NCBI GenBank assembly: GCA_030041005.1 | Contig: JASHOR010000185.1 | Coordinates: forward strand, 1-64,000 | Reading direction: 5' to 3' | DNA length: 64,000 nt | Source: Xanthobacteraceae bacterium | Lineage (GTDB): Bacteria; Pseudomonadota; Alphaproteobacteria; Rhizobiales; Xanthobacteraceae | Part shown: positions 44,740-56,209 of the stretch, in pieces | Numbering within the stretch: the first letter of the stretch is position 1 | Layout of the letters: the number at the start of each line of letters is the position of its first letter | Made by a program: the position numbers and the translations under genes | Notes under the pieces: model-generated | Databases searched by the model: none | What the model saw: the letters and a program-made list of their open reading frames with translations, nothing else | What the model was told of the DNA's origin: nothing

Positions 44740-44982
44740 ATGAAAGCCCGCGTCACAGTGACGCTTAAGTCGGGTGTTCTGGATCCGCAGGGCAAGGCCA
44801 TCGAGGGTGCCCTGAAATCGCTCGGCATTGGCGGAATAGTGAGTGTCCGTCAGGGCAAGGTATTCGAGATCGAGCTGGAAGATGCCGCTCGCGGGGATGC
44901 CGAGGCGATGATGAAAAGCGCCGCGGAAAAGCTGCTCGCCAACACGGTGATCGAGAACTACCGAATCGAGGTCAGTGGCTGA
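44740..44982 (+). CDS. purS: Phosphoribosylformylglycinamidine synthase subunit PurS
   Basis: Small structural subunit (80 residues) of the three-part FGAM synthase PurS-PurQ-PurL. The sequence KARVTVTLKSGVLDPQGKAIEGALKSLG and ANTVIENYRIEV is diagnostic. ATG 44740 is the start; an in-frame upstream ATG (44698) adds 14 residues without a match. A 53-base gap with GAGGGGAGAG leads to purQ. Confidence 0.95.
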   Translation: MKARVTVTLKSGVLDPQGKAIEGALKSLGIGGIVSVRQGKVFEIELEDAARGDAEAMMKSAAEKLLANTVIENYRIEVSG

Positions 44983-45035
44983 TTGATATCCTCCCTGCGA
45001 GGGGAGAGCGGCAAGAAGAGCAAGCTGGCTAACCC

Positions 45036-45737
45036 ATGAAGTCTGCTGTTCTCGTGTTTCCCGGCATCAATCGCGAGCGTGACATGGCGCGCGCGCTCCG
45101 TCTCATGTCCGGGCGCGAGCCGGCGATGGTGTGGCATGCCGAAACCGCGTTGCCGGCCGGTACCGATCTTGTGGTCATACCTGGCGGCTTTTCGTACGGG
45201 GATTATCTGCGTTGCGGAGCCATTGCCGCGCGGGCGCCGATCATGAGTGCCGTGTGCGCTTTTGCACAACAGGGCGGGCTTGTGCTCGCCGTCTGCAATG
45301 GCTTTCAGATCGCCTGCGAAGCCGGTCTTCTTCCCGGCGTGCTGATGCGAAACGCACAGCTGCGCTTCATCTGCCGCGACGTCTATCTGCGGATCGATCG
45401 TTCCGACACGCCGTTTACCCGCGGATACAATGCGGGCCAGGTGATCCGCGTGCCGGTGGCGCACGGCGAAGGCAATTATATCGCCGATGGCGAGACTATC
45501 GCGCGGCTGGAAGGCGAGGGCAGGGTGGTATTCCGCTATTCGTCGCCGGATGGCATCGTCGAGCCGAACTGGAATCACAACGGCGCCATGAACGCCATCG
45601 CCGGCATCATCAACGAGCGCGGCAACGTGCTCGGCATGATGCCGCATCCGGAAAATCACGTCGAAGCTTTGATGGGCTGCACCGACGGCCGCGGCTTGTT
45701 CGCGGGGCTCGTCGATCACTTCAAAATCGCAGCGTGA
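45036..45737 (+). CDS. purQ: Phosphoribosylformylglycinamidine synthase subunit PurQ
   Basis: Class I glutamine amidotransferase subunit feeding ammonia to PurL. Nucleophile Cys87 in [14 protein letters not shown], His/Glu in [12 protein letters not shown]. The 233 residues fit. The TGA overlaps the GTG of the next gene (GTGA), so the DUF429 gene is translationally coupled to purQ. Confidence 0.96.
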   Translation: MKSAVLVFPGINRERDMARALRLMSGREPAMVWHAETALPAGTDLVVIPGGFSYGDYLRCGAIAARAPIMSAVCAFAQQGGLVLAVCNGFQIACEAGLLPGVLMRNAQLRFICRDVYLRIDRSDTPFTRGYNAGQVIRVPVAHGEGNYIADGETIARLEGEGRVVFRYSSPDGIVEPNWNHNGAMNAIAGIINERGNVLGMMPHPENHVEALMGCTDGRGLFAGLVDHFKIAA

Positions 45738-46431
45738 CGACCGGATTCGGTATCGATCTTGGGGCCTTTGGCCGGCGAAAAGGAACGGCGATTGTAGCCG
45801 CTCGACGGTCGGGGAAGGGCGTTTCGCTCTGCGTTCTTGAAGGCACCGCGTTCGACAACGTGTTCGCAGGTCCTGAAAGGATCAAGGAGCAGCTCTGTTC
45901 GGAAAGTGAATTGCTGATCGGCCTATTGGAGCTGGGTCAAGTCGCGGTGGACGTACCGCTCCACTTACAGAAATTACCGTGCCTGGAGGTCCCTACTTAT
46001 AATTGGGAGTTGACCCTGCGGCCCGTGGACAAGGCGTTTCAAGCCATGCCGCCGCTGGCAAGTTTTCTCGGCCATTGCGTAGCACGCTTCCAATGTCATT
46101 CTCGATCATCGCAAACGCAGGCTCTGCTGGAGACGTATCCGGCTGGAAGCCGTGAACTGTGCCGAGGCAAGTTGCAAGCGGCATTCGCAACGCTGAACAG
46201 CAATTTTTCTCGCGATGAAGTAGATGCCGCATTATGCGCGCTTGTGGCGGTGGCGAAGGATGATGAGTTTCTCGGGGGTGACGAATTGGATTCGGTTATT
46301 CGCGACAGACTGAGGGCCTTCGGGGAAGGCGTGTATATCGCACCCAGGAATTTCCGTCTGTTGCGACGGCCGCCTCAGCTAATAAAGTTTGAGCGGATGC
46401 CATTTGACACTTGGCTTAGAATAGCAGAGCT

Positions 46432-46435
<4 letters not shown>
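45734..46435 (+). CDS. DUF429-family protein inserted between purQ and purL
   Basis: The GTG at 45734 overlaps the purQ stop (GTGA); the gene's own TGA overlaps the purL GTG in the same way (46432-46435). The 233 residues begin [22 protein letters not shown], like the RNase-H-like N-terminal strand of DUF429. They continue with [20 protein letters not shown] (the E-x-Y-P motif) and [17 protein letters not shown] (the D-A-x-x-C-A motif). Function is unknown in the family; a nuclease-like fold has been proposed. GC content and codon use are visibly lower in the 3' half than in purQ and purL, which suggests acquisition. Confidence 0.75.
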
Positions 46436-48651
<2,216 letters not shown>

Positions 48652-48766
48652 CTGTACGCTTGGCATTGACCCTTGTCGTCCGGCGCCCCATTGTAGCCGC
48701 AGCGTGGAGCACGTTGTCGGCGCGCGGTGGTCGCGGCGTGCAACGAATACAGGAACGAGGCGCGCC

Positions 48767-49003
48767 ATGGCGATGGCGGCAAACGACATCGAGCGGTTGA
48801 TTCGGGCGCGGATCCCGGATGCAGAAGTAACGATTCAGGATCTCGCGGGGGACGGCGACCATTACAAGGCCACTGTCATCGCCGAATCGTTTCGCGGCAA
48901 ATCCCGCGTCCAGCAGCATCAGATTGTCTATGAAGCGCTGAAGGCGGAAATGGGCGGCAAGCTGCACGCCCTGGCGCTGCAGACCGGTGCTCCGGAACGG
49001 TGA
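48767..49003 (+). CDS. BolA-family protein
   Basis: The 78-residue protein carries the BolA fold pattern IRARIPDAEVTIQDLAGDGDHYKATVIAESF and QQHQIVYEAL, with the conserved histidine expected to ligate a [2Fe-2S] cluster with a monothiol glutaredoxin. AGGAACGAGG precedes the ATG at 48767. It lies 142 bases before grxD; BolA-GrxD adjacency matches their physical partnership in iron-sulfur handling. Confidence 0.93.
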   Translation: MAMAANDIERLIRARIPDAEVTIQDLAGDGDHYKATVIAESFRGKSRVQQHQIVYEALKAEMGGKLHALALQTGAPER

Positions 49004-49145
49004 AGAATTGGGTCTTTTGCGCGGGAGCCTTTCCGGCGCGAAAATCTGAAGCGTGGGCTTTGCTGGGTCTTTGCGCTACATATATTACTGAGGGATTCGA
49101 CGCGGGGGAGGGTTTAACCCCGCGGCCACAGAAGGGATGACCGCG

Positions 49146-49484
49146 ATGTCCATCGAGCAATTCATCGACAATGAAGTTAAAGGGAATCATGTGGTGCTCT
49201 TCATGAAGGGCACCCCGCAGTTCCCGATGTGCGGCTTCTCCGGTCAGGTCGTGCAAATTCTCGACTACCTCGGCGTCGCCTATAAGGGGCTCAACGTCCT
49301 CGAAAACGACGAGCTGCGGCAGGGAATCAAAGCCTATTCGGACTGGCCGACCATCCCCCAGCTTTACGTCAAAGGCGAATTTGTCGGTGGTTGCGACATC
49401 ATTCGCGAGATGTTCCAGTCCGGCGAACTGCAGTCCTTGCTCAAGGACAAAGGCGTCGCCGTCAAGGAAGCTGCGGCGACCTAA
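49146..49484 (+). CDS. grxD: Monothiol glutaredoxin (GrxD/Grx4)
   Basis: The 112-residue CGFS-type glutaredoxin has Cys29 in [34 protein letters not shown] and the C-terminal Lys-rich end. It carries a bridging [2Fe-2S] cluster with glutathione and pairs with BolA. ATG 49146 is chosen because AAGGGA is eight bases upstream; the ATG at 49137 overlaps that site. A weak 8-bp hairpin (49484-49491 with 49521-49528) follows, before the convergent rpsD. Confidence 0.95.
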   Translation: MSIEQFIDNEVKGNHVVLFMKGTPQFPMCGFSGQVVQILDYLGVAYKGLNVLENDELRQGIKAYSDWPTIPQLYVKGEFVGGCDIIREMFQSGELQSLLKDKGVAVKEAAAT

Positions 49485-49598
49485 GGCGCTGTTCAGCCCG
49501 CAGCCACACGCTCAGGGGCGCAGCGCCTCAAGTTCAGAAGCCGCCACGCGGCACACGGCGGCGATCCCACTGGGGTAAAGGCCGTGCAATTGCCGGCG

Positions 49599-50216
49599 TC
49601 ACCGCGAGTAGTATTCGACCACCAAGTGCGGTTCCATCATCACCGGGTAGGGCACGTCGCCGAGCGACGGCACGCGGGCGAGCTTCGCTGTCATTTTAGT
49701 GTGGTCGACATCGATATAGTCGGGAACGTCACGCTCGGCGAGCGCAGTAGCTTCCAGCACCGATGCCAGTTGCTTCGATTTGTCTTTGACTTCGACCACG
49801 TCGTCGACTTTGAGCCGGTAACTGGCGATGGTCACGCGCCGGCCATTCACCTTGACATGGCCGTGGCTGATGAATTGCCGGGCGGCGAACACGGTGGGGA
49901 CGAATTTGGCGCGGTAAACCACCGAATCGAGGCGCCGCTCTAGCAGCCCGATCATGTGGGCGCCGGTATCGCCTTTCAGCCGTCTGGCTTCCTCGTAAAT
50001 GCCGCGGAAATGGCGTTCCGACATGTTCGCGTAATAGCCTTTGAGCTTCTGCTTGGCACGCAACTGCACGCCGTAGTCGGAAAGCTTTCCCTTGCGCCTC
50101 TGGCCATGCTGGCCCGGCCCATATTCACGCTTGTTGATTGGACTCTTGGGCCGGCCCCAGATGTTCTGTCCCATCCGCCGGTCGATCTTGTACTTCGCCT
50201 CGTGGCGCTTGGTCAT
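49599..50216 (-). CDS. rpsD: 30S ribosomal protein S4
   Basis: Primary 16S-binding protein and assembly initiator, 205 residues, starting [21 protein letters not shown] as in Rhizobiales. The S4 domain [27 protein letters not shown] is intact. It is unlinked from the alpha operon here, as usual in this order. ATG 50216 is supported by family alignment; the open frame further upstream is a GC-rich leader. Confidence 0.97.
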   Translation of the reverse strand: MTKRHEAKYKIDRRMGQNIWGRPKSPINKREYGPGQHGQRRKGKLSDYGVQLRAKQKLKGYYANMSERHFRGIYEEARRLKGDTGAHMIGLLERRLDSVVYRAKFVPTVFAARQFISHGHVKVNGRRVTIASYRLKVDDVVEVKDKSKQLASVLEATALAERDVPDYIDVDHTKMTAKLARVPSLGDVPYPVMMEPHLVVEYYSR

Positions 50217-50331
50217 TCGCGTCCTCATCGAATTAAGGAATGGCTGAGGATCGCGCCCTCCTCTGTCCCGAACCGCCTCCCAACCGAAGGCGAGGACCGA
50301 CAGGCTCTGCGCCGAAGCGCCGGCCAAACAG

Positions 50332-50387
50332 AACCGCGGGTCGCGAAACACCGCGCGGGCCCATTCGGACCCGCGAAGTGCGCGGTT
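50332..50387. other. Nested hairpin upstream of rpsD
   Basis: In the 217-base gap between the MFS gene and rpsD, AACCGCG (50332-50338) pairs with CGCGGTT (50381-50387), enclosing CGCGGG (50354-50359) against CCCGCG (50370-50375). It could terminate the MFS transcript or form a structured rpsD leader. No oligo-T run follows on either strand. Otherwise I see nothing in this gap. Confidence 0.4.
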
Positions 50388-50433
50388 TCTAGGGGGAAAC
50401 TCGCGCAGTGTCAAACCGCTGCCGTCGCGGCCT

Positions 50434-51705
50434 CTACGCCTTCGCGAAGTGCCGCTGCCGCATGCCGCGCAGGGCCGTGATCGCCAGCAATGCCGTGACC
50501 GCGTCGAGCACGGCCACGACAATGAAGACCGCGGTCCAGCTTCCGGTCTGCTGATGCAGGTAGGCGGCCGCCGGTCCCCCCAGGATCGAGCCGACGCCCT
50601 GCGCGATATAGAGGAAGCCGTAATTGGTGGCGGCGAATTTCGCCCCGAACGTATCTGTCAGGGTCGAGGGGAACAGCGAAAAGATTTCGCCCCACCCGAA
50701 AAACACCAGCCCGGTCAGGACCACGAACAGCGCCGGCCGGTCGATGAAGGCGAACAAGATGAGGATCGCTGCGCATTCGAGCGAGAAGGCAAGCGCCATG
50801 GTGCTCTCGCGGCCGATGCGGTCCGAAACCCAGCCGAAAAATGGCCGTGTCAGGCCGTTGGTCAAGCGCGACAGCGTCAGCGACAGCGGCAGCGCCGCCA
50901 TGCCTAACACCAGCACACCGGCCACTTTGTATTCGTGGGCAAACGGTCCGACGTTGGAAACGACCATGAGTCCGCTCGTGGCCATCATGCTCATCATCAC
51001 GAACAAGAGCCAGAAAACCGGACTCTGCAGCATCTCGGTCGGCGTATAGCTGCGTTTGGCTTGTGTCGTCGAGGCGCTCGACGGCGAATAGCCGGCAGGC
51101 AGCCAGCCCTCAGGCGGGATGCGCAGACCTTGCGCGGCGAGGATGCCGATGATGCCTTGGATGACGCCCCAGACGACCAGCGTGTGGGCATAGCCCGAGC
51201 TCTTGATCATGCTGTCGATGGGAAAGCTGGTGAAGATCGCGCCGAATCCGTAACCGGCGGCAGCAAGGCCGGTGGCCAGTCCGCGGCGGTCCGGAAACCA
51301 GCGCACCATCAACCCGATGATCCCGACGTAGATGATGCCGGTGCCGAAGCCGCAAATCACCCCGTAGGTGAAATAGAGCGCCCAGACATTGCCGACGTAA
51401 GCCGAGAGGACCCAGCCGCCGCCCGACATCAGTGCGCCGACCGAGATCAGAAGCCGCGGCCCGAACCGATCGACCAAATAGGCCTGCAGCGGTGAGCACC
51501 AAGTCTGCAATATGATCAGCAGCGAAAAGGTCCACTGCAATTCCGCGAGCGTAGTGCCGAGCTTCTGATTGAGCGGACCGGTGAACAGTGTCCACACATA
51601 TTGGGGGCTGGAAATCGCCATCATGGCGATCAGGCCGAGGATCAGTTGGCTCCAACGATTGAGATACCAAGGTCGGGTTTGTGGTGCTGCGACGGTCGAG
51701 CTCAT
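50434..51705 (-). CDS. OFA-type MFS transporter (oxalate/formate antiporter family)
   Basis: The 423-residue protein has about twelve membrane segments. The N-terminal half carries [23 protein letters not shown] and [38 protein letters not shown], typical of the OxlT/OFA family; the second half has [10 protein letters not shown]. The substrate (a carboxylate) is unknown. GGGGGAC precedes the ATG at 51705. It is on the same strand as murI, 109 bases downstream of its stop. Confidence 0.9.
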   Translation of the reverse strand: MSSTVAAPQTRPWYLNRWSQLILGLIAMMAISSPQYVWTLFTGPLNQKLGTTLAELQWTFSLLIILQTWCSPLQAYLVDRFGPRLLISVGALMSGGGWVLSAYVGNVWALYFTYGVICGFGTGIIYVGIIGLMVRWFPDRRGLATGLAAAGYGFGAIFTSFPIDSMIKSSGYAHTLVVWGVIQGIIGILAAQGLRIPPEGWLPAGYSPSSASTTQAKRSYTPTEMLQSPVFWLLFVMMSMMATSGLMVVSNVGPFAHEYKVAGVLVLGMAALPLSLTLSRLTNGLTRPFFGWVSDRIGRESTMALAFSLECAAILILFAFIDRPALFVVLTGLVFFGWGEIFSLFPSTLTDTFGAKFAATNYGFLYIAQGVGSILGGPAAAYLHQQTGSWTAVFIVVAVLDAVTALLAITALRGMRQRHFAKA

Positions 51706-51814
51706 GTGCGCGTCCCCCGGTGGCGTTAGCCGGCTCCGACGGTCAAAGCCTATCGCCACATCGACAAAAGGAAAAGGTGACCGCGGGCCGATTTTTCCGC
51801 ACGTTTCGTTCCGG

Positions 51815-52609
51815 CTAGGGCAGTGGGAACGTCACCGGCATCTGCGCACGCACGCCGAAATGCGCGAGCACGGCCTCCGGCGCGTGGCCGGAGGTGAAGA
51901 TGGCGCGCGCGCTTCCGCGGCCTCCTTGCGCGGCCGGGCCGAGGAGGTCGACGACCCGCCGAGCGATCGCCGGCGCCGGATCGATGAATTTGACCTGCCA
52001 GGGAGCCAGGCGCGCAAGCCGCTCGATCAGCAGCGGGTAATGCGTGCACGCGAGAACGACCGCGTCGGTACGTGCGCCGTCGTCGCGGAAGCAGGGCGCG
52101 ATCTCGGCGGTAATTTGTGCGTCGGCCACCGGCGCTCCCGCAAGCTCGGCCTCCACATAGGCGGCGAGATGCCGCGAACCCACGAGCGTCACCGAACAAT
52201 CGCCGGCGTAATCGCGAATGAGGGCGCGGGTGTATTCGCGGCTGATCGTCGCCTGGGTTCCGAGCACCGAGACGCGGCGGGTGACGGATGCGGTGCAAGC
52301 CGGTTTGATTGCGGGGACTGTGCCGACGAACGGCAGCGAAAGGTTTTGCCGCAAGGCCGGGAGTACGAGGGTCGAGGCAGTGTTACAGGCGATGACGACG
52401 AGATCGGGGCGGTGCTTGGCGATCAGTTCGCTCATCAAAGCGAGGACGCGGGCGATCAATGTCTGCTCCGCCAGCGCGCCATAGGGGAACGCCGCGTCGT
52501 CGGCGACATAGAGGAAATCGGCGTCCGGCCGCGCGGCGGCGATCTCCCGATAGACGGTGAGTCCACCCACGCCTGAATCGAATACCAGAATTCTAGACCG
52601 AGCCGCCAT
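51815..52609 (-). CDS. murI: Glutamate racemase
   Basis: Makes D-glutamate for peptidoglycan. The 264 residues from ATG 52609 start MAARSRILVFDSGVGGLTVYREI. The two catalytic cysteines are Cys75 (VVIACNTASTL) and Cys188 (VVLACTHYPLLIE). Both are present, unlike the related AMDase homologue at 43926. It ends PVTFPLP. Confidence 0.95.
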   Translation of the reverse strand: MAARSRILVFDSGVGGLTVYREIAAARPDADFLYVADDAAFPYGALAEQTLIARVLALMSELIAKHRPDLVVIACNTASTLVLPALRQNLSLPFVGTVPAIKPACTASVTRRVSVLGTQATISREYTRALIRDYAGDCSVTLVGSRHLAAYVEAELAGAPVADAQITAEIAPCFRDDGARTDAVVLACTHYPLLIERLARLAPWQVKFIDPAPAIARRVVDLLGPAAQGGRGSARAIFTSGHAPEAVLAHFGVRAQMPVTFPLP

Positions 52610-52708
52610 GTGCCGACTGATGGCACAGCGCCTCGGCATCCCGCAATCGCTTCGTCCGTCGCGCCGGGACGGCATGGCGGCGCCGTCCCCGGGCATCGGC
52701 GGCCGCGC

Positions 52709-53710
52709 TCAGCCCTTGCCGGGCAGGAAGCGATTGGTGACGAAGGGCGAGAGGTCCTCCTCCTTGGGCAACAGCTTGAGCTCAACGAAGCTCTTGCTCA
52801 TCGCCGCCAGCGTTTGCGGCGCGATCACACCATCGGTGGAGAAGAACCGCGACGGCATCAACTCATCATAGACCTTCGTCGCAACGCTCGGCTGCACGCC
52901 GAGAGCCTTTTGCGCGAAGGCCACGGTCTCGGCCTTGTGGTTGCGCGCGTAGGCGATGGTCTCGAACCAGCCCTTGACGAAACGACGCACCGCGTCCGGT
53001 TTTGCGGCTATGGCCTGATCGGAAGCGTAGATGATCTGGTTCTGAAAGTTTTTGGTCACATCGCCGAAATTGAGCAGAACCCTGACCTGGCCTCGCTCTT
53101 GCAGATTGAACGCCGTGGCGATGTCGATGACGGCGGCATCGGCATTATCGGAGCGCAGCGCGGCAATTCGCGCCGGCGTGTCACCGACAGCAGCGCGCTT
53201 GATATCGATCGGCTTCCAACCCCGGCTCAGCGCGACCTGCGAGACGGTCCAATCGGTGAGCGAACCGAGATTGCTGACGGCGACCGTGCGGCCACGCAAA
53301 GCCTCGATATTCGGCACCGAGTTGTCCGGCCGCACGACCAGCACGAGGATCGAGACCGGGCCAGACAGCGCGGCGACTGCCTTCAGCGGCGCGCCCTTGG
53401 CGGCAAACGCCAGAGTGGCGCCCGAGGCCAGCGCCATATCAATGCTGCCGGCGATGGTGGCCTGTACCATCCTGGCCTGCGTGATGAGTGAAATCTTTGG
53501 CGTTACGCCGTCACGCTGAAAGATGCCGAGCTTGTTGCCGTAGTCGCCCATCATCAGCGCGAAATCGTTGGCCACCTTGGCTACGTTTAGCGGCGTCTGC
53601 GCCTGTGTCGAGCTGGCCGAAAAAGCTGCCGACACGACGATCGCGATCAAAAGCGCCGCGACCGGTTGAAAAATCTTTATGGCTCTCCTCAACGCATGCA
53701 AAGCCGGCAT
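52709..53710 (-). CDS. ABC transporter substrate-binding protein (NMT1/SsuA-like)
   Basis: The 333 residues have a signal peptide (hydrophobic 15-30, cleavage near STQA) and a type 2 periplasmic-binding fold of the nitrate/sulfonate/thiamine-precursor group: VAKVANDFALMMGDYGNKLGIFQRDG, ATIAGSIDMALASGATLAFAAKG and LRGRTVAVSNLGSLTDWTV. No permease or ATPase gene is adjacent, so it is an orphan receptor. AGGGGAG lies before the ATG at 53710. Divergent from the bicupin gene with a perfect palindrome between them. Confidence 0.88.
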   Translation of the reverse strand: MPALHALRRAIKIFQPVAALLIAIVVSAAFSASSTQAQTPLNVAKVANDFALMMGDYGNKLGIFQRDGVTPKISLITQARMVQATIAGSIDMALASGATLAFAAKGAPLKAVAALSGPVSILVLVVRPDNSVPNIEALRGRTVAVSNLGSLTDWTVSQVALSRGWKPIDIKRAAVGDTPARIAALRSDNADAAVIDIATAFNLQERGQVRVLLNFGDVTKNFQNQIIYASDQAIAAKPDAVRRFVKGWFETIAYARNHKAETVAFAQKALGVQPSVATKVYDELMPSRFFSTDGVIAPQTLAAMSKSFVELKLLPKEEDLSPFVTNRFLPGKG

Positions 53711-53752
53711 GTTCACTCCCCTGGCAAATCCGCAGTCGCGCCGCAGCAATCC

Positions 53753-53764
53753 TGCTATATAGCA
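53753..53764. promoter_or_regulatory. 12-base perfect palindrome between divergent genes
   Basis: TGCTATATAGCA is perfectly self-complementary and lies 43 bases upstream of the binding-protein start and 49 bases upstream of the bicupin start. Its AT core stands out in GC-rich surroundings and could serve as an operator or overlap a -10 region for both directions. No regulator gene is adjacent. Confidence 0.4.
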
Positions 53765-53813
53765 TCGTTGTGGCCACCCCGTTGGCCGCGGCATATCGCG
53801 CAGGAGGAAATCC

Positions 53814-54719
53814 ATGCCGCAAGTCGTCATCTGCGATACCAACCAGATGCCGTTCGAGGAGGTGCGGCGCGGGCGCGTGCACATGATCCGCCGAAAGCGG
53901 TTGCCGCTCGATACCGGGCTTCCCGGCGTCACCATGGAATATTCGCTGTCGATCGTGCCGGACGGCTATTTCACGCCGCGGCATCGGCATAATTTCGATC
54001 AAATCCGCTACACGCTTTCGGGGCTCCAGAGCACCGGCCACGGCGATCTCGCCGGCGGCGAGGTCGGCTATTTCCCCGAGGGTTCCTATTACGGTCCGCA
54101 GAAGCAGGAGGGCGAATGCGCCTGTCTGGTCCTGCAATTCCAGGGCGCCAGCGGCGAGCGGCTTCTGAGCAACGAAGAGATGAACGCGACCTACGACAAG
54201 CTCGTCAAGGCCGGCGGCAAGTTCGAGAACGGCGTCTATAAGGGCTTCAAGGCCGACGGCACTCCGAAGAACCGCGATTCCTATGAGGCGATCTGGGAGG
54301 AGCACGAGGGACACGAACTGCAGTTTCCGCCGCCGCGCTATCGCGATCCGGTGATGATGCTTGCGGACAATGCGCGCTATTGGCCGGACCGAAAGCGGCC
54401 GGGCGTCGAGATCAAGCATCTGGGCACGTTCAGCGAGGCGCGCACAGGCATCGGTTTCATGCGGCTTAAGCCCGGCGCGGCGCTGCCGTCCGGCGTTCAG
54501 GAGGATGCCGAGTTGCGTTTCTGCATCGGCGGCGCCTTCGACCATGACGGCCGACGCTGCGGGCAGGGCACCTACATGTACGTGCCCAACGGTGCCGAAG
54601 TGCAGGCGCTGCGCGCCACCGCCGGCGCCGAATTCTTCGTCATCACATTGCCGCAGCTTGCCGACATCGCTGCGCTACGAGCGCCTGCCGGGCGCCAGCG
54701 CGCGGCATCGCACGGTTAG
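53814..54719 (+). CDS. Bicupin-domain protein
   Basis: The 301 residues contain two cupin-like barrels. The first has FTPRHRHNFDQIRYTLSG (His-x-His-x4-Gln metal-site pattern) and GEVGYFPEGSYYGPQ; the second has GFMRLKPGAALPSGVQEDAELRFCIGGAF and GTYMYVPNGAEVQAL. The second lacks the His pair and is probably structural. Enzymatic role unknown (dioxygenase or binding protein). AGGAGGAAATCC lies directly upstream of the ATG. Divergent from the binding protein. Confidence 0.82.
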   Translation: MPQVVICDTNQMPFEEVRRGRVHMIRRKRLPLDTGLPGVTMEYSLSIVPDGYFTPRHRHNFDQIRYTLSGLQSTGHGDLAGGEVGYFPEGSYYGPQKQEGECACLVLQFQGASGERLLSNEEMNATYDKLVKAGGKFENGVYKGFKADGTPKNRDSYEAIWEEHEGHELQFPPPRYRDPVMMLADNARYWPDRKRPGVEIKHLGTFSEARTGIGFMRLKPGAALPSGVQEDAELRFCIGGAFDHDGRRCGQGTYMYVPNGAEVQALRATAGAEFFVITLPQLADIAALRAPAGRQRAASHG

Positions 54720-54790
54720 GGCCCCCATTGCGAAGTTCGCATGATTGAGCGGCACGTTCGTTTGCGAATTTCGGGATCGAAGGACGCTAG

Positions 54791-54883
54791 CAACTTATTG
54801 ATCCAAGTGTGGCTTTGGTTCAGAAGTCCGCGCCGCGAACCCCGCGGCAATAATGGCGTGGAGTTCTGAACCGCTACACTGGC
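54791..54883. repeat. 93-base hairpin element, family A copy 2
   Basis: It begins CAACTTATTGATC, as copy 1 does at 20910. It then has the left arm AGTGTGGCTTTGGTTCAGAAG(TCCGC) (54803-54834) and the right arm GAGTTCTGAACCGCTACACT (54855-54882). Arms match imperfectly, with the same TTT bulge as copy 1. Located between the bicupin gene and the end of purB. Confidence 0.8.
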
Positions 54884-54899
54884 ACCCGGCCGCGCCGCC

Positions 54900-56207
54900 T
54901 CAAGCCCGCCCGAACACACGGCGGAAGATCGTGTCGATATGGGCGAAGTGAAAGTCGAGATCGAAGCTGGATTTCAGCTCGGCCTCGCTTAAGTGCTTGC
55001 GCACATCCTTGTCGGCGGCGAGCAGGGTGAAAAAATCGCCTGCGCCGGCCCAAGCCTTCATGGCATTGCGCTGAACCAGCCGGTAGGCGTCCTCGCGCGT
55101 GACACCCTTCTGCGTCAGCGCCAGCAGCACGCGCTGCGAGTGAACGAGACCGCCAAGCCGGTCCAGATTCTCGCGCATGTTGTCGGGATAGACGATGAGT
55201 TTGTCGATGATGCCGGCGAGCCGGGCGAGCGCGAAATCGAGCGTCACCGTGGCGTCGGGACCGATCATGCGCTCAACCGAAGAATGCGAAATGTCGCGTT
55301 CATGCCAGAGCGCCACGTCCTCCATCGCCGGCGTCACGTAGGCGCGTACCATGCGCGCAAGCCCGACCAGGTTCTCCGACAGCACCGGGTTGCGCTTGTG
55401 CGGCATCGCGGAGGAGCCCTTCTGTCCGGGCGAAAAGTATTCCTCGGCCTCGAGAATTTCGGTGCGCTGCAAGTGGCGAATTTCGGTCGCCAGCCGCTCT
55501 ATCGACGCGGCGACCACGCCGAGGGTGGCAAAATACATCGCATGACGGTCGCGCGGAATGATCTGGGTTGAAATCGGTTCGACTCGAAGCCCCATTTGCT
55601 TCGCCACATGTGCCTCCACCCGCGGATCGACCTGGGCAAAGGTACCGACCGCTCCCGAAATTGCGCAGGTGGCGACTTCGTGACGCGCCGCCGCAACGCG
55701 TTCCTTCGACCGCGTGAATTCCGCGTAGGCGACCGCGAGCTTCAATCCGAATGTCGTCGGCTCGGCATGAATGCCGTGCGAGCGCCCGATGGTCGGCGTG
55801 TACTTGTGCTCGAAGGCGCGGCGTTCGATCGCGGCGTTGAGCTTTTCCAGGTCGGCGATCAGCAGATCGGCGGCTCGCACCAGTTGAACGTTGAGGCAGG
55901 TATCGAGCACGTCCGAAGAGGTCATGCCCTGATGCACGAAACGCGCCTCAGGGCCCACGAGTTCGGCGAGATGAGTGAGGAAAGCAACCACGTCGTGCTT
56001 GACCTCGCGCTCGATCTCCTCGATGCGGGCATGGTCGAACTTGGCCGCTTTGCCTTTCGTCCAGATTTTCCTTGCCGCGTCCTTCGGAATCATTCCGAGT
56101 TCGGCCATGGCATCGGCGGCGTGCGCCTCGATCTCGAACCAGATGCGAAAGCGCGTCTCGGCCGACCAGATCACCGCCATTTCTGGCCGAGTGTAGCGGG
56201 GAATCAT
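54900..56207 (-). CDS. purB: Adenylosuccinate lyase
   Basis: Cleaves SAICAR and adenylosuccinate, two steps of purine synthesis. The 435 residues from ATG 56207 start MIPRYTRPEMAVIWSAETRF. The signature loop is KGSSAMPHKRNPVLSENL with the catalytic Ser, and the active-site His segment is GRSHGIHAEPTTFG. The gene begins two bases after the ECM4-like gene stops, as third gene of an rpe-led operon, separate from the purC-purL block. Confidence 0.96.
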   Translation of the reverse strand: MIPRYTRPEMAVIWSAETRFRIWFEIEAHAADAMAELGMIPKDAARKIWTKGKAAKFDHARIEEIEREVKHDVVAFLTHLAELVGPEARFVHQGMTSSDVLDTCLNVQLVRAADLLIADLEKLNAAIERRAFEHKYTPTIGRSHGIHAEPTTFGLKLAVAYAEFTRSKERVAAARHEVATCAISGAVGTFAQVDPRVEAHVAKQMGLRVEPISTQIIPRDRHAMYFATLGVVAASIERLATEIRHLQRTEILEAEEYFSPGQKGSSAMPHKRNPVLSENLVGLARMVRAYVTPAMEDVALWHERDISHSSVERMIGPDATVTLDFALARLAGIIDKLIVYPDNMRENLDRLGGLVHSQRVLLALTQKGVTREDAYRLVQRNAMKAWAGAGDFFTLLAADKDVRKHLSEAELKSSFDLDFHFAHIDTIFRRVFGRA

Positions 56208-56209
56208 GT

